Positions 48,211-60,533 of a DNA stretch of 64,000 bases are shown piece by piece. The stretch is from Paraburkholderia phenazinium (GTDB lineage Bacteria > Pseudomonadota > Gammaproteobacteria > Burkholderiales > Burkholderiaceae). Positions within the stretch are counted from its first letter, which is position 1; each line of letters begins with the position of its first letter. Made by a program: the position numbers and the translations under genes. The notes beneath the pieces are model-generated. The model was not told where the DNA came from, ran no database searches, and saw only the letters and a program-made list of their open reading frames with translations. Location of the stretch: positions 682,001 to 746,000 of the forward strand of contig NZ_FSRU01000002.1 of assembly GCF_900142845.1 (NCBI RefSeq), given 5' to 3'.

Positions 48211-48525
48211 CTAACGGGACAGCAAATCGAATTCTTCGGGCGTGTACGCCGTGATGGCAAGGGCGTGAATGCCGCGCTGCATGGCATCGGCCAGCGCATC
48301 ATACACCAAGCGGTGCCTTGCTACGCGTGCCTTTCCGGCGAATGCAACCGCAACAATCGTGACGCTGAAATGACCGCCTGCGGAGGCGCCCGCGTGCCCC
48401 GCATGTTGCGCGCTGTCATCGCGCACGCTGATCGACGCAATCGGCGCGAGCGCCGCGGCGAGACGCGCTTCGATCAGCGCGAGGCGCTCGGCGGGGGTGG
48501 CGTGCAGGAAGGTGTCGTCGCTCAT
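48211..48525 (-). CDS. bolA: BolA-family protein
   Basis: 104 residues. The BolA fold is visible as LIEARLAAALAPIASISVRDDS, GGHFSVTIVAVAFAGKARVARHRLVYDAL and HALAITAYTPEEF. The conserved His in the GGHFSV region and the RHRLVY helix fit a metal/Fe-S partner of monothiol glutaredoxins. BolA proteins influence cell shape and iron-sulfur trafficking. Only one base separates it from yciB and ten from the parvulin gene, so it is part of one operon. Confidence 0.88.
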   Translation of the reverse strand: MSDDTFLHATPAERLALIEARLAAALAPIASISVRDDSAQHAGHAGASAGGHFSVTIVAVAFAGKARVARHRLVYDALADAMQRGIHALAITAYTPEEFDLLSR

Positions 48526-48526
48526 G

Positions 48527-49060
48527 TCACTCTTCTTCCTTCATGTACTTCGACAGCCACAGGCTCTGGCCGACAATGAACACCACGAGGCAGCCGGTCG
48601 CGCCGAACAGCTTGAAGTTCACCCAGGCGTCCGTCGAGAAGTGGTAGGCCACGAACAGGTTGAGAATGCCCAGCAGCACGAAGAACACCGCCCAGATGAT
48701 GCTGAGCTGGCTCCAGATGCGATGCGGCAGCGTGATCTGCTTGCCCATCATCGCCTCGATCAGGTTCTTGTTGAACGCCAGTTGCGAAACGATCAGCGCG
48801 ACCGAAAACGCCCAGTACAGCACGGTCGGCTTCCATTTGATGAAGGTGTCGTTGTGCAGCACCAGCGTGGCGCCGCCGAACACCGTGACGACCCCGAGGC
48901 TCACCCACAGCATCGGGTCCACTTTGCGGTGCCGGAACGCCACCCAGGCGATCTGCACCAGCGTGGCGACGATCGCCACCGCCGTGGCCGTGAAAATGCC
49001 CCACAGCTTGAACGCGACGAAAAACAGGATGATCGGGAACAGATCGAACAGGAATTTCAT
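48527..49060 (-). CDS. yciB: YciB-type inner-membrane septation protein A
   Basis: 177 residues, the normal size. It starts [27 protein letters not shown] and has about five membrane helices, with conserved KPTVLYWAF and [19 protein letters not shown]. The family is linked to cell envelope integrity and septation, interacting with divisome proteins in E. coli. It is cotranscribed with bolA; msrB lies 225 bases upstream. Confidence 0.93.
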   Translation of the reverse strand: MKFLFDLFPIILFFVAFKLWGIFTATAVAIVATLVQIAWVAFRHRKVDPMLWVSLGVVTVFGGATLVLHNDTFIKWKPTVLYWAFSVALIVSQLAFNKNLIEAMMGKQITLPHRIWSQLSIIWAVFFVLLGILNLFVAYHFSTDAWVNFKLFGATGCLVVFIVGQSLWLSKYMKEEE

Positions 49061-49285
49061 TATCTGGGCGGGGATCTGGAGAAATGAGCGAAAGTTGAGC
49101 GCAAAGTGAAGGGCGCTTCGCGCCCATGCTACGCGTGCTGTGTGTAACCGTCGCGGCGGCCGGCTGGCGGCCGGCGCCGGGTGGCCGGTTCGCAGGCGGG
49201 CTGAAGGGTTCGGATTGGCGTGTGCATCGCCGGACGGCCACGCGCCGCCCAGCCACGCCGCCGGACCCGCGCTGCCCGCGTTGCG

Positions 49286-49705
49286 TTACTTGGGCTCGAA
49301 TTGTAGCGCAGCCGAATTGATGCAGTAGCGCAGTCCGGTCGGCGCCGGACCGTCTTCGAAGACGTGGCCGAGATGCGCGCCGCAATGCTTGCATTGCACC
49401 TCGATGCGCAGCATGCCGTGCGAGCGGTCGGTTTTCTCGGCGATCACTTCGCCGTTGATCGGCTTGAAGTAGCTCGGCCAGCCGCAGCCCGCGTCGAACT
49501 TGGTGTCCGATTCGAACAGCGGCGTGCCGCAGCAGACGCAGTCATAGATGCCGCGGTCCCAGTGGTCGTGATAACGGCCGGTGAACGGGCGCTCGGTGGC
49601 GGCGTGGCGGGTCACCTGGTACTCGACATCGGACAACTGCTGGCGCCATTCGGCATCGTCTTTCTGCACGGCGGGCGCGGGGGTTTGGGTGTCGTCTGGG
49701 TTCAT
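49286..49705 (-). CDS. msrB: Peptide-methionine (R)-S-oxide reductase
   Basis: 139 residues from the ATG at 49705, with AGGA upstream; the frame stays open far upstream but that part is antisense to selO. Zinc is held by CVCC and CKHC pairs; the catalytic Cys is in [11 protein letters not shown] near the C-terminus; [13 protein letters not shown] and GHVFEDGP are the substrate-site motifs. It reduces methionine-R-sulfoxide. The 62-base gap to selO on the same strand suggests an operon of two redox-linked genes. Confidence 0.95.
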   Translation of the reverse strand: MNPDDTQTPAPAVQKDDAEWRQQLSDVEYQVTRHAATERPFTGRYHDHWDRGIYDCVCCGTPLFESDTKFDAGCGWPSYFKPINGEVIAEKTDRSHGMLRIEVQCKHCGAHLGHVFEDGPAPTGLRYCINSAALQFEPK

Positions 49706-49767
49706 GGTCGGTTCCTGTCTCGGGGTTCTGTCTTTAACCAGCTTTGTTAGAGGCGCGGCCGCATGCC

Positions 49768-51324
<1,557 letters not shown>

Positions 51325-51467
51325 GTTGAGCGCCTCTGGATTAACCGATATTGTAAGTCGGCGCCCGCGGCGCTGCTGGCTGGCCGGTTGCTTGCGCCGC
51401 CGGCCCGGCGCCGCGCGGCATCGAACCTGAGAGAGATGGCGGAAATACCGCCAGGAGACTGCTGCTT

Positions 51468-53114
51468 ATGACGACGCCGTTGCTGGGCCAGATGATGGAC
51501 ATGCCGCTCACCGTGTCTTCGCTGCTCGCGCATGCCGCGCGGCATTTCGGCGACACGGAAATCGTCTCGCGGCGCATCGAAGGCGACGTGCATCGCTACA
51601 CCTACCGCGACTGCGAAAAACGCGCGAAGCAACTGGCGCAGGCCCTGATTGCGCTCGGCGTGCAGCCGGGCGAGCGGGTCGCGACGCTCGCGTGGTGCGG
51701 CTACCGCCATCTGGAGGCGTACTACGGCACGACCGGCTTCGGTTCCGTGTGCCATACGATCAATCCGCGGCTCTTTCCCGAGCAGATCGCTTACATCGTC
51801 AATCACGCCGACGACAGCTACGTGCTGTTCGACATCACGTTCGCCGCGCTGGTCGATGCGCTCGCGCCGCAGTGTCCGAAGGTACGCGGCTGGATCGCGC
51901 TGACCGACGACGCCCACCTGCCGCCGATGCAGACGCCGGTGCTCAGCTACGAGACGCTGCTGGCGGCGCAGGACGGCGCGTACGAATGGCCGCCGGTCGA
52001 CGAACGCGCGGCCTCTTACCTTTGCTATACGTCCGGAACCACGGGCAATCCGAAGGGCGCGCTGTACTCGCATCGCTCGACGGTGTTGCATGCCTACGGC
52101 GCGTCGTTGCCGGACGCGATGAGCCTGTCGGCGCGCGACTCCGTGCTGCCGGTGGTGCCGATGTTCCATGTGAACGCCTGGGGCATTCCGCACGCGGCGC
52201 CGTTGACGGGCGCCAAGCTGGTCTTCCCCGGCAAGGACCTCGACGGCAAGTCGCTCTACGAATTGATGGAGGCCGAACGCGTCACCTATTCGGCCGGCGT
52301 GCCGACCGTCTGGCTCGGCCTGCTCACCTACATGAAGCAGGCCGGTGTGCGCTTTTCTTCGCTCAATCGCACGGTGATCGGCGGCTCGGCGTGCCCGCCG
52401 GCCATGCTGCGCGCTTTCCAGGACGACTACGGCGTCGAAGTGATCCATGCATGGGGGATGACGGAGATGTCGCCGCTCGGCACGCTGTCGAAACTCACAT
52501 GGGAGCAGTCGCAGCGCTCGCCTGACGAGCAGCGCAAGCTGCGCGAGAAGCAGGGCCACGTGATCTACGGTGTCGATATGAAGATCGTCGGTGCGGACGG
52601 CGGCGAACTGCCGTGGGACGGCGTCGCGTTCGGCGATCTGCATGTACGCGGCCCGTGGGTGATCGACCGGTATTTCCGCAAGGACGCCTCGCCGCTCGTC
52701 GACGGCTGGTTTCCGACCGGCGACGTCGCGACCATCGACCCGGACAGCTTCCTGCACATCACCGACCGCAGCAAGGACGTGATCAAGTCCGGCGGCGAAT
52801 GGATCAGCTCGATCGACATCGAGAACGTCGCGATCGCGCATCCGGCGGTGGCCGAGGCGGCGTGCATTGCGTGTTCGCATCCCAAGTGGACCGAGCGGCC
52901 CTTGCTGGTGGTGGTCAAGCGCAAGGGCGCCGAGGTGACGCGCGACGAGCTGATTGCCTTCTACGACGGCAAGGTGGCGAAATGGTGGATACCCGACGAC
53001 GTGGTGTTCGTCGACGAGTTGCCGCACACGGCCACCGGCAAGCTGCAGAAACTCAGGCTGCGCGAGATCTATCGCGATCACGTGTTGCCCTCGGCGCTGC
53101 AGGGCGCGGTCTGA
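51468..53114 (+). CDS. Medium/long-chain fatty acid-CoA ligase (AMP-binding family)
   Basis: 548 residues. The phosphate-binding loop [16 protein letters not shown], the GGSACPP and [12 protein letters not shown] motifs, [12 protein letters not shown] and the C-terminal Lys in [13 protein letters not shown] mark an acyl-adenylate-forming ligase. The closest style is the FadD/methylmercaptopropionate-CoA ligase group. It activates fatty acids to acyl-CoA for the downstream beta-oxidation enzymes. It is divergent from selO. Hairpins without T tract lie after the stop at 53123-53160. Confidence 0.88.
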   Translation: MTTPLLGQMMDMPLTVSSLLAHAARHFGDTEIVSRRIEGDVHRYTYRDCEKRAKQLAQALIALGVQPGERVATLAWCGYRHLEAYYGTTGFGSVCHTINPRLFPEQIAYIVNHADDSYVLFDITFAALVDALAPQCPKVRGWIALTDDAHLPPMQTPVLSYETLLAAQDGAYEWPPVDERAASYLCYTSGTTGNPKGALYSHRSTVLHAYGASLPDAMSLSARDSVLPVVPMFHVNAWGIPHAAPLTGAKLVFPGKDLDGKSLYELMEAERVTYSAGVPTVWLGLLTYMKQAGVRFSSLNRTVIGGSACPPAMLRAFQDDYGVEVIHAWGMTEMSPLGTLSKLTWEQSQRSPDEQRKLREKQGHVIYGVDMKIVGADGGELPWDGVAFGDLHVRGPWVIDRYFRKDASPLVDGWFPTGDVATIDPDSFLHITDRSKDVIKSGGEWISSIDIENVAIAHPAVAEAACIACSHPKWTERPLLVVVKRKGAEVTRDELIAFYDGKVAKWWIPDDVVFVDELPHTATGKLQKLRLREIYRDHVLPSALQGAV

Positions 53115-53198
53115 GTCAAGCATCCGACCCAAAGGTCGGACCCGGAGATCGAACCGGGGCCCGTCATCACACCAGGGCAAACCCGCTCCCCCAATAAA

Positions 53199-53227
53199 TT
53201 GAACGAGCGTGCTTTTTTGTGTATTCT
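53199..53227 (+). promoter_or_regulatory. Probable promoter of the FadB-type gene
   Basis: TTGAAC (53199-53204), 17-base spacer, TATTCT (53222-53227) in an AT-rich patch, four of six matches in each box, about 80 bases before the start at 53308. It suggests that the beta-oxidation genes are transcribed separately from the acyl-CoA ligase. Confidence 0.5.
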
Positions 53228-53307
53228 GCTTGCTGACCCGGAATGTCGGACAATGAACCGGCACAGGCAGCGCGCGATGCGCTGCCTTACCGCATGGAGG
53301 CAGGCAG

Positions 53308-55392
53308 ATGGCAGTGGACTACACGACTCATGACGGCGTCGCCGTCATTACGCTAAACAATCCCCCGGTCAATGGGCTCGGTCTGTCGACGCGAGCCGGC
53401 ATCGTCGAAGGGCTCGAGCGCGCGCAGAACGATCCAGCCATCAAGGCCATCGTGCTGACGGGCGCCGGCAAGGCCTTCTCGGGCGGCGCGGACATCACCG
53501 AATTCAATACTCCCAAAGCGACGCAGGAACCGACACTGCATACGGTCATCAAGGCCGTCGAAGGCAGCGCGAAGCCGGTCGTCGCGGCGATCCATAGCGT
53601 CGCCATGGGCGGTGGCCTGGAACTCGCGCTCGGCGCGCATTACCGGATCGCCTCGCCCGGTGCGCAGATCGCGCTGCCGGAAGTGAAGCTCGGCATCCTG
53701 CCGGGCGCGGGCGGCACGCAGCGTCTGCCGCGCGCCATTGGCCTCGAAGCGTCGCTCAATATGATCGTGTCCGGTGCGCCGGTGATGTCGGAGAAACTGG
53801 CCGGCTCGGGCCTGTTCGACGAAGTGGTGGACGGCAGTCTGGCGGAAGCCGCGCTCGCCTTTGCACGCAAGGTCGGTGCGCAGGCCGGTCCGCATCCGAA
53901 GGTGCGCGATCGCAAGATCGAGCATGCGAATGCCGAAGGCTTCATCCAGTTCGCGCGCAATAGCGTCGCGGGCATGGCGAAGAATTTCCCGGCGCCGCAC
54001 AAGTGCATCGACGCGGTCGAAGCGGGTGTCAAGAACGGTTTCGACAAAGGCCTCGCGTTCGAACGCGAATGCTTTATGGCACTGGTGCAGACGCCGGAGA
54101 GCCGCGCGCTGCGTCATGCGTTCTTCGGCGAGCGTGCGGCCAGCAAGATTCCCGATGTGCCCTCGGACACCGCTACACGCGAGATCAGACAGGTTGCCGT
54201 GATCGGCGCCGGCACGATGGGCGGCGGCATCGCGATGAACTTCATCAACGCGGGCCTGCCGGTCACGCTGCTCGAAACGAAGCAGGAAGCGCTCGACCGC
54301 GGCATCGCGACGATTCGCAAGAACTACGAAGCCACCGTCAAGAAGGGCAAGCTGAAGCCCGAGGCGCTCGAACAGCGCATGGCGCTGATCACCCCCACGT
54401 TGTCCTACGACGACCTGAAAAACGCCGACCTGATCGTCGAAGCCGTGTTCGAAGAACTCGGTGTGAAGGAGCAGGTGTTCAAGCGTCTGGATGAAGTCGC
54501 GAAGGCCGGCGCGATCCTCGCATCGAACACCTCCACGCTCGACGTGGACAAGATCGCCGCCTTCACGAAGCGTCCGCAGGACGTGGTCGGCATGCACTTC
54601 TTCAGCCCGGCCAACGTGATGAAGCTGCTCGAAGTGGTGCGCGGCAAGGAAACGGCGAAGGACGTGCTCGCCACCGTCATGCAACTGGCGAAGAAGATCA
54701 AGAAGACCGCGGTGGTGTCGGGCGTGTGCGACGGCTTCATCGGCAACCGGATGATCGAGCAATACATCCGCCAGGCGCTCTTCATGCTCGAAGAAGGCGC
54801 GTTGCCGGCGCAGGTCGACAAGGCCATCGAGAAATTCGGCTTCGCCATGGGCCCGTTCCGCATGAGCGATCTCGCGGGCAACGATATTGGCTGGGCTATC
54901 CGCAAGCGCCGCTATCTGGAACATCCGGACATGCACTACTCGAAGATCGCCGACCGTCTGTGCGAGACGGGGCGCTTCGGGCAGAAGACCGGCGGCGGCT
55001 GGTACGACTACAAGGCAGGCGACCGCACGGCGTACCCGTCGAAGCTGGTCGACGAGATGATCGTTTCCTTCTCGAAGGAGACGGGTGCCGAGCGCCGCAA
55101 GATCGGCGACGCGGAAATCGTCGAACGCCTGGTGTTCGCGCTCGCCAACGAAGGCGCGAAGATTCTCGAAGAGGGGATCGCGTCGAAGGCGTCGGATATC
55201 GACATGGTCTATCTCACCGGCTACGGCTTCCCGCTGTGGCGCGGTGGCCCGATGCTGTACGCGGACACGGTGGGCCTCTACAACGTCGAACGGGCGATTC
55301 GCGGTTATGCCGCGCGTCCGAACGGCGATGCGTGGCAACTCGCGCCGAGTATTGCCGAGCTTGCCGGCAAAGGCCGCGGGTTCAACGGCTGA
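53308..55392 (+). CDS. Bifunctional enoyl-CoA hydratase / 3-hydroxyacyl-CoA dehydrogenase
   Basis: 694 residues. Residues 1-190 are a crotonase domain with [13 protein letters not shown] and [15 protein letters not shown], including the Glu of [15 protein letters not shown]. The dehydrogenase half starts near residue 296 with [15 protein letters not shown] (NAD-binding), followed by [29 protein letters not shown] and the C-terminal helical domain. It carries out two steps of beta-oxidation. Shorter than E. coli FadB/FadJ by a few tens of residues. GGAGGCAG precedes the ATG. Confidence 0.93.
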   Translation: MAVDYTTHDGVAVITLNNPPVNGLGLSTRAGIVEGLERAQNDPAIKAIVLTGAGKAFSGGADITEFNTPKATQEPTLHTVIKAVEGSAKPVVAAIHSVAMGGGLELALGAHYRIASPGAQIALPEVKLGILPGAGGTQRLPRAIGLEASLNMIVSGAPVMSEKLAGSGLFDEVVDGSLAEAALAFARKVGAQAGPHPKVRDRKIEHANAEGFIQFARNSVAGMAKNFPAPHKCIDAVEAGVKNGFDKGLAFERECFMALVQTPESRALRHAFFGERAASKIPDVPSDTATREIRQVAVIGAGTMGGGIAMNFINAGLPVTLLETKQEALDRGIATIRKNYEATVKKGKLKPEALEQRMALITPTLSYDDLKNADLIVEAVFEELGVKEQVFKRLDEVAKAGAILASNTSTLDVDKIAAFTKRPQDVVGMHFFSPANVMKLLEVVRGKETAKDVLATVMQLAKKIKKTAVVSGVCDGFIGNRMIEQYIRQALFMLEEGALPAQVDKAIEKFGFAMGPFRMSDLAGNDIGWAIRKRRYLEHPDMHYSKIADRLCETGRFGQKTGGGWYDYKAGDRTAYPSKLVDEMIVSFSKETGAERRKIGDAEIVERLVFALANEGAKILEEGIASKASDIDMVYLTGYGFPLWRGGPMLYADTVGLYNVERAIRGYAARPNGDAWQLAPSIAELAGKGRGFNG

Positions 55393-55474
55393 GTGCTGGA
55401 TTCAGATGAGGCGGGCTGCGCGCGAGCGACAGCCCGCTGACGGCAAAGTGAACGAGGTAACGCGAGGTGCCGCG

Positions 55475-56128
55475 ATGAAAGATGCCGACGACGTCCTGCT
55501 CGTCATCGACGTGCAGAACGATTTCATGCCTGGCGGCGCATTAGCGGTCGCGCACGGCGATGAAGTGGTACCGGTCATCAACCGGCTGGCGCGCGGGTTC
55601 AGTCACGTCGTGCTGACGCAGGACTGGCATCCGGCTGCGCACATCTCGTTTGCGGCCAATCATGCGGGCCGCTCGCCGTTCGACATGCTCACGCTGCCGT
55701 ATGGCGAGCAGGTGTTGTGGCCCACCCATTGCGTGCAGGACACGCCGGGCGCGGCCTTGCATCGGGATCTCGACATTGCTCATGCACGTGCGGTGATTCG
55801 CAAGGGGCACCACGCCGGCGTCGATAGCTACTCGGCTTTTCTCGAAGCCGATCGCAAGACGCCGACGGGCCTCGGGGGCTATCTGCGCGAAGTGGGCGTG
55901 AAGCGCGTCTGGTGCTGTGGCCTTGCGACGGACTATTGCGTCGCCTGGTCCGCGCTCGATGCACGGGCAGCAGGATTTGAGGTTGCGCTGATCGAAGACG
56001 CGTCGCGCGCCATCGATCTCAACGGTTCGCTCGAGGCCGCATGGCGCCATCTGCACGCAGCGGGTGTCAAGCGCGTGCAGGCCGCGGACCTACATTCAAC
56101 ATTGGAAGCAGGAGACATGCATGACTGA
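55475..56128 (+). CDS. pncA: Nicotinamidase / pyrazinamidase
   Basis: 217 residues from the ATG at 55475, with GAGG upstream. The isochorismatase-fold catalytic residues are visible: Asp in [14 protein letters not shown], the metal ligands in [12 protein letters not shown], Lys in VIRKGHH and the nucleophile Cys in [15 protein letters not shown]. It hydrolyses nicotinamide to nicotinate for NAD salvage. It sits between the FadB-type gene and thiolase and overlaps the thiolase start by 8 bases, so translation of the two is coupled. Confidence 0.93.
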   Translation: MKDADDVLLVIDVQNDFMPGGALAVAHGDEVVPVINRLARGFSHVVLTQDWHPAAHISFAANHAGRSPFDMLTLPYGEQVLWPTHCVQDTPGAALHRDLDIAHARAVIRKGHHAGVDSYSAFLEADRKTPTGLGGYLREVGVKRVWCCGLATDYCVAWSALDARAAGFEVALIEDASRAIDLNGSLEAAWRHLHAAGVKRVQAADLHSTLEAGDMHD

Positions 56129-57299
56129 CGCCGTAATCGTATCGACCGCCCGCACGGGTCTTGCCAAATCGTGGCGCGGCGCTTTCAACATGACGCACGG
56201 CGCGACGCTCGGCGGCCATGTGACGCAAGCCGCGGTCGAGCGGGCCAAACTCGATCCGGCTCGCGTCGAAGACGTGATCATGGGTTGCGCGAATCCGGAA
56301 GGCGCGACGGGCGGCAACATCGCCCGGCAAATCGCTTTGCGCGGCGGCTTGCCCGTCAGCGTGCCGGGCATGACGGTCAACCGTTTCTGCTCATCGGGCC
56401 TGCAGACGATCGCCTTGGCCGCGCAGCGGGTGATTGCCGGTGAGGGCGAGGTGTTCGTCGCGGGCGGGGTGGAGTCGATCTCGTGCGTGCAGAACGAGAT
56501 GAACCGCCACATGATGACCGAAGGCTGGCTGAACCAGAACAAGCCCGAAATCTACTGGTCGATGTTGCAGACCGCCGAGACCGTGGCCAAGCGCTACTCG
56601 ATTTCGAAGGAGCGCCAGGACGAATACGGCGTGCGTTCGCAGCAGCGTGCGGCGGCCGCCCAGGAAGCCGGCCGGTTCAACGACGAGATCGTCCCGATGA
56701 CGGTGCTCGCGGGCGTCGCCGACAAGGCCAGCGGCCGGCTCTTTACGAAGGAAGTGACGATTGCCGCCGACGAAGGCATCCGCGCCGACACGACGCTCGA
56801 AGGCGTGTCGAAGATTCGCACGGCGCTGCCGGGCGGCGTGATCACGGCCGGCAACGCGAGCCAGTTTTCGGACGGCGCGTCGGCCTGTGTGGTGATGAAC
56901 GCCAAGGTGGCCGAACGCGAAGGGCTGCAACCGCTGGGGATTTTCCGCGGCTTCGCCGTGGCGGGGTGCGAGCCTGACGAGATGGGCATTGGGCCGGTGT
57001 TCGCGGTGCCGAAGCTGCTCAAGCAGGCCGGCCTGAAAGTGGGCGATATCGACCTGTGGGAACTGAACGAAGCGTTTGCCGTGCAGGTGCTGTACTGCGC
57101 CGACAAGCTGGGCATCCCGCACGACAGGCTCAACGTGAACGGCGGCGCGATTGCGGTGGGCCATCCGTACGGCGTGTCGGGTGCGCGTCTGACCGGACAT
57201 GCGCTGATTGAAGGCAAGCGACGCGGCGCGAAGCTGGTGGTCGTGACGATGTGTATCGGCGGCGGCCAGGGCGCGGCGGGCTTGTTCGAAGTGGTCTGA
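56121..57299 (+). CDS. Acetyl-CoA acyltransferase (thiolase)
   Basis: 392 residues from the ATG at 56121, behind GGAGACATGC. The acyl-binding Cys is in [16 protein letters not shown], the second active-site block [11 protein letters not shown], the His in [19 protein letters not shown] and the base Cys in [14 protein letters not shown]. It performs the final cleavage of beta-oxidation (or acetoacetyl-CoA formation). With the bifunctional enzyme two genes upstream it completes a fatty-acid oxidation set. Confidence 0.93.
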   Translation: MTDAVIVSTARTGLAKSWRGAFNMTHGATLGGHVTQAAVERAKLDPARVEDVIMGCANPEGATGGNIARQIALRGGLPVSVPGMTVNRFCSSGLQTIALAAQRVIAGEGEVFVAGGVESISCVQNEMNRHMMTEGWLNQNKPEIYWSMLQTAETVAKRYSISKERQDEYGVRSQQRAAAAQEAGRFNDEIVPMTVLAGVADKASGRLFTKEVTIAADEGIRADTTLEGVSKIRTALPGGVITAGNASQFSDGASACVVMNAKVAEREGLQPLGIFRGFAVAGCEPDEMGIGPVFAVPKLLKQAGLKVGDIDLWELNEAFAVQVLYCADKLGIPHDRLNVNGGAIAVGHPYGVSGARLTGHALIEGKRRGAKLVVVTMCIGGGQGAAGLFEVV

Positions 57300-57306
57300 G
57301 CGCCGC

Positions 57307-58026
57307 TCAGTCCGGCCGCGCGCAGCTACCGTCGGCGCAGTCGGCTGCGGGATTCGCTTGCTGCGTCACGCTGCGCGCGGCGTCTGCTTCGTCCTGAAGC
57401 AGGCGCTGCAACATCGCGGTCCATTGATCCGGGTGGCCGATAAACTGGCCGGCATCGATAACCGCGAGCGTCCCATTGGCGGGCTCCACCGCAAACGTCG
57501 GAAAACCACGCGCACCGGTACGCGCCAACAAGGCGCGGCTCGCTGCGATATGGCCATGCGTCGCCTTGCCGGCGACCCGCTCGAATTCAGCGGCGAACGC
57601 CACAGGATCGACGCCGAGTTGGGCCGCCTGCCCGGTCAGCACATCACGGTCGGCAATGCGCCGGCCTTCCTCATAATGCGCCCGCTGCAGGCGATGAATC
57701 ATGTCGAGGCCGCGCGTGTCGAGCGCCTCGGCGGCGAGGATCGCTGTGATCGGCGGTTCGGAATCCATTATCGCGGTGGTATCGCGCAGCAGGCCTTCGA
57801 AATACGCTTCGCCGAACGGCTGACCGGAGAGCGCCGCGATGCGCGCGTCGTGCGGCATCACATAGTCGCGCCATTGCGGCGTGATGGGACGCCGGTTGCT
57901 GCCCGCGAGCATGCCGCCGGCGTGGAACGCGACGGCGAGCCCGGACAGTGCGCGGGCCGCTTCGACCAGCGGCGCGACCGCATAGCACCAGCCGCATAGC
58001 GGATCGAAAATGTAATGCAGTTTCAT
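57307..58026 (-). CDS. DsbA-family (FrnE-like) oxidoreductase
   Basis: 239 residues from the ATG at 58026 (MKLHYIFDPLCGWCYAVAP); an upstream in-frame ATG is less likely. The thioredoxin-fold CGWC motif lies near residue 11-14. There is no signal peptide, so it is cytoplasmic, like FrnE-type proteins. The C-terminal domain has GARGFPTFAVEP with the cis-Pro. A role in thiol redox or glutathione-linked isomerisation is plausible; no substrate can be named. It is convergent with the thiolase gene. Confidence 0.82.
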   Translation of the reverse strand: MKLHYIFDPLCGWCYAVAPLVEAARALSGLAVAFHAGGMLAGSNRRPITPQWRDYVMPHDARIAALSGQPFGEAYFEGLLRDTTAIMDSEPPITAILAAEALDTRGLDMIHRLQRAHYEEGRRIADRDVLTGQAAQLGVDPVAFAAEFERVAGKATHGHIAASRALLARTGARGFPTFAVEPANGTLAVIDAGQFIGHPDQWTAMLQRLLQDEADAARSVTQQANPAADCADGSCARPD

Positions 58027-58069
58027 CGTGGACGTTCGGTTGATTGGCAAATACGGGTCTCGCGAGGCA

Positions 58070-58576
58070 TCACTGCCCGGCTATCCCGAGTGACGGCAGC
58101 GACAGCACACCTTGATCGAGAAAGCGCGTGCCCCCCGTCAGGCCGCCGGCCAGCCGTCCATGCAAGATGTAGGGATACTGGCCGGGCAGCGTGTCGCTGC
58201 CGGCGACCGAGTAGGCCTGATGCAGGACCGCAAACGCGGGCACCGTCAACGGTACGTTCACGACGGTCTCGCCGTAGCGCGGCACCGTGCCGTGCTGATC
58301 GCTGACGCCGCTGGCGAACGCGTTGCCGTTCAACTGCAGATCCACCGAGACGCCGTCGAAGTTCAGCGCGTCTTCGTTGGGATTCTGGACTCGCAGCTTC
58401 AGGTTGAAGCGCATCTCCATCCCCTGGTTGTCGAGCGGTTCGATGCCGGCCACGCTCACCCGCAGCGGGTCGTGGCCGAACCACCCGGCACAGCCACCGA
58501 GCGTGAGCGCCGCGAGCAAGCCCGCCGCGAGGAGACGGGCAGAGCGGCCGGACCACAACAGACGAAGGAAGGGCAT
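58070..58576 (-). CDS. LEA type 2 / WHy-domain lipoprotein
   Basis: 168 residues from the ATG at 58576, with GAGG eight bases upstream; a GTG three codons earlier is possible. A lipoprotein signal ends in the lipobox LGGC. The mature part is a beta sandwich with LKLRVQNPNEDALNFDGVSVDLQLNGNAFASGVS, the LEA14/WHy pattern. Family members are stress-related envelope proteins without known catalysis. It has the same orientation as the FrnE-like gene 43 bases downstream. Confidence 0.8.
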   Translation of the reverse strand: MPFLRLLWSGRSARLLAAGLLAALTLGGCAGWFGHDPLRVSVAGIEPLDNQGMEMRFNLKLRVQNPNEDALNFDGVSVDLQLNGNAFASGVSDQHGTVPRYGETVVNVPLTVPAFAVLHQAYSVAGSDTLPGQYPYILHGRLAGGLTGGTRFLDQGVLSLPSLGIAGQ

Positions 58577-58777
58577 AGCGGGCACCTCGAGACGGACTGG
58601 GTTGGGTTGGGGTTGGGCGGTATTCTACCGGCAAGCTCTGTTTGCTGGTGTGACCACCTATTGACGGAACACGCGTGCAATGAAACGGTTGCAGAGGGAT
58701 CGAAAACCGACTTCAATGCCGTACTAACGCGATTCGTGCCCGTTATCGCGCAACCCTCTCTTCATAGGAACGCAACA

Positions 58778-59368
58778 ATGCACCGACGTCAATTCATTAC
58801 CGGTACCAGTGTGCTTCTCGCGTCGAGCGGCCTGACGCTGGCAGGCTGCACCACCACGCCGCTCGGCTCGGGTGAGACCGCCGAGGACTACACGCAACAG
58901 CGCAACACGATCAACGCCGGTATCGATTCGACGCTCGCCCGCCTGCAGAGCTCGGTGCATGGTTCGCAGGAGATCCTTGGCAAAGCCCGCGGCGTGCTGG
59001 TGTTTCCTTCGGTGTTTGCGGCCGGTTTCTGGTTCGGCGGGCAGTACGGGCAGGGCGGCCTGCGCGTCGACGGGCAGACGACCGGTTACTACAGCACCGT
59101 CGCCGGCTCGTTCGGCCTGCAGATTGGCGCGCAATCCAAGGCCATCATCTTTGCCTTCCTGACGCAGCAGGCGCTCGACCGCTTCATGCAAAGCCAGGGC
59201 TGGGCGGCCGGGGCGGACGCCACCGTCGCACTGGCGAAGATCGGCGCGAACGGCAATCTCGATACCTCCACGGCGATGAGCCCGGTGGTCGCGTTCGTGC
59301 TGACCAACGCTGGACTGATGGCGGGCATCTCGCTCGAAGGGACCAAGGTTTCGCGGCTGGTTATCTGA
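58778..59368 (+). CDS. YSC84/SYLF-domain lipoprotein
   Basis: 196 residues from the ATG at 58778; ATAGGAACG precedes it. MHRRQFITGTSVLLASSGLTLAGC is an export signal with lipobox LAGC and a twin-Arg-like start. The SYLF domain follows: AKGVLVFP-like ARGVLVFPSVFAAGFWFGG, GYYSTVAGSFGLQIGAQSKAIIFAFLT, and C-terminal VVAFVLTNAGLMAGISLEGTKVSRL. SYLF proteins bind lipids; the bacterial role is not defined. It is divergent from the LEA-type gene. Confidence 0.82.
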   Translation: MHRRQFITGTSVLLASSGLTLAGCTTTPLGSGETAEDYTQQRNTINAGIDSTLARLQSSVHGSQEILGKARGVLVFPSVFAAGFWFGGQYGQGGLRVDGQTTGYYSTVAGSFGLQIGAQSKAIIFAFLTQQALDRFMQSQGWAAGADATVALAKIGANGNLDTSTAMSPVVAFVLTNAGLMAGISLEGTKVSRLVI

Positions 59369-59446
59369 TCCGGGTGGCGCCGGGATAGTACGGCTGACGC
59401 CCTTGGGATCCAGTCCACCACTCGCCGTGCGTTCTCCAAGCCCCGC

Positions 59447-60433
59447 TCAGGCTATCTCCACCACCACTTTGCCGCGGGCGGTGCCGCTCGTGATGGCATC
59501 GTAGGCGAGTTCGGCCGAGCCCAGATCGAAGCGGCGCGGATCGAGGCGCGGCACGAGCTTGCCCGCTTCCGCGAGCCGCGTGGCCTCGCGCAGCATGGCG
59601 CCGTGATGGGCGCGATGCTCGCCGGTGAGCAGCGGATACAGGGTGAACACGCCCGAGTAGCTCGCTTCTCGAAACGACAGCGGCGCGAGGGCATGGGTGC
59701 CCCAGCCCAGCGCGCTCACCACATGGCCGAAGTGCCGGACCGCTGCGAACGATGCATCGAGGGTCGCGCCGCCGACCGTATCCACCACCAGTTCGAAGCC
59801 TTTGCCGTCTGTCGACGTCGCCACATACTGCTCGACGGTGTGCGCCCGATGGTCGATCGGCGTGGCGCCCAGGTTCGCCACGAAATCCAGATCGCGCGTG
59901 CTCGCCGTGGCGAACACCTGCGCGCCGATCGCACGCGCCAGTTGCACGGCGACATGTCCGACACCGCCGGCACCCCCCTGGACCAGCACGGTTTGCCCGG
60001 CCTGCAGCCGCGCCCGGTCCACGATGCCCGCGTAGGCGGTGATGAAGGCGAGCGGCAAGGCGGCGGCTTCGCGCATCGACAGGTTCGCCGGTTTGAGGGC
60101 GAGCAGGTCGGCGTCGACGGCTGCGTACTGGGCGAGCGAGCCCTGGATGCCGCCCACGCCGCCGGTCATGCCGTACACCTCGTCACCGACCTTGAACGTG
60201 CTAACGCCAGGCCCGACTGCTTCGACTACGCCCGCCGTGTCGATACCTAACACCAGCGGCAACGGATGCTTCGCGTGCTCGGCAGTGCCGGCGCGGATCT
60301 TGGTATCGAGCGGATTCAGCCCGCTCGCCGCAATCCGCACGAGCACCTGACCCTGCGACGGGCGCGGCCGGGAGAGTTCGGTCAGTTCGAGGGGACCTTG
60401 GTAACGGTTGAGTACGAGGGCGTGCATGGACAT
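59447..60433 (-). CDS. NADPH-dependent quinone oxidoreductase-like MDR protein
   Basis: 328 residues. Zinc-free MDR pattern: ASGLNPLDTKIRAG and LGIDTAGVVEAVGPGV in the catalytic domain, VLVQGGAGGVGHVAVQLARAIGAQV as the NADPH-binding fold near 140-165, and a C-terminal HHGAMLREATRLAEAGKLVPRLD. It probably reduces quinones or alkenals. It is divergent from a LysR gene with 100-115 bases between the starts, the typical arrangement for regulation by that LysR. Confidence 0.87.
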   Translation of the reverse strand: MSMHALVLNRYQGPLELTELSRPRPSQGQVLVRIAASGLNPLDTKIRAGTAEHAKHPLPLVLGIDTAGVVEAVGPGVSTFKVGDEVYGMTGGVGGIQGSLAQYAAVDADLLALKPANLSMREAAALPLAFITAYAGIVDRARLQAGQTVLVQGGAGGVGHVAVQLARAIGAQVFATASTRDLDFVANLGATPIDHRAHTVEQYVATSTDGKGFELVVDTVGGATLDASFAAVRHFGHVVSALGWGTHALAPLSFREASYSGVFTLYPLLTGEHRAHHGAMLREATRLAEAGKLVPRLDPRRFDLGSAELAYDAITSGTARGKVVVEIA

Positions 60434-60482
60434 GGCGATCTCCGTTGCGGTTGAGTCGGCGCTGCGAAAAGTCCATACTCGT

Positions 60483-60520
60483 CCATGCGAAACAGCATGT
60501 AAATCAACATCGATGCATGG
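60483..60520. promoter_or_regulatory. Inverted repeat in the oxidoreductase-lysR divergent region
   Basis: CCATGC (60483-60488) and GCATGG (60515-60520) are exact inverted copies 26 bases apart, with GCATGT in between. It is a candidate LysR binding region; the arms are short and this may be chance. Confidence 0.35.
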
Positions 60521-60533
60521 GAATCAAACGAAA

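Noticed and set aside
53123..53160. Hairpins TCCGACC/GGTCGGA and CCCGG/CCGGG after the acyl-CoA ligase as a terminator
   Set aside because: No T tract follows either stem, so intrinsic termination cannot be supported.
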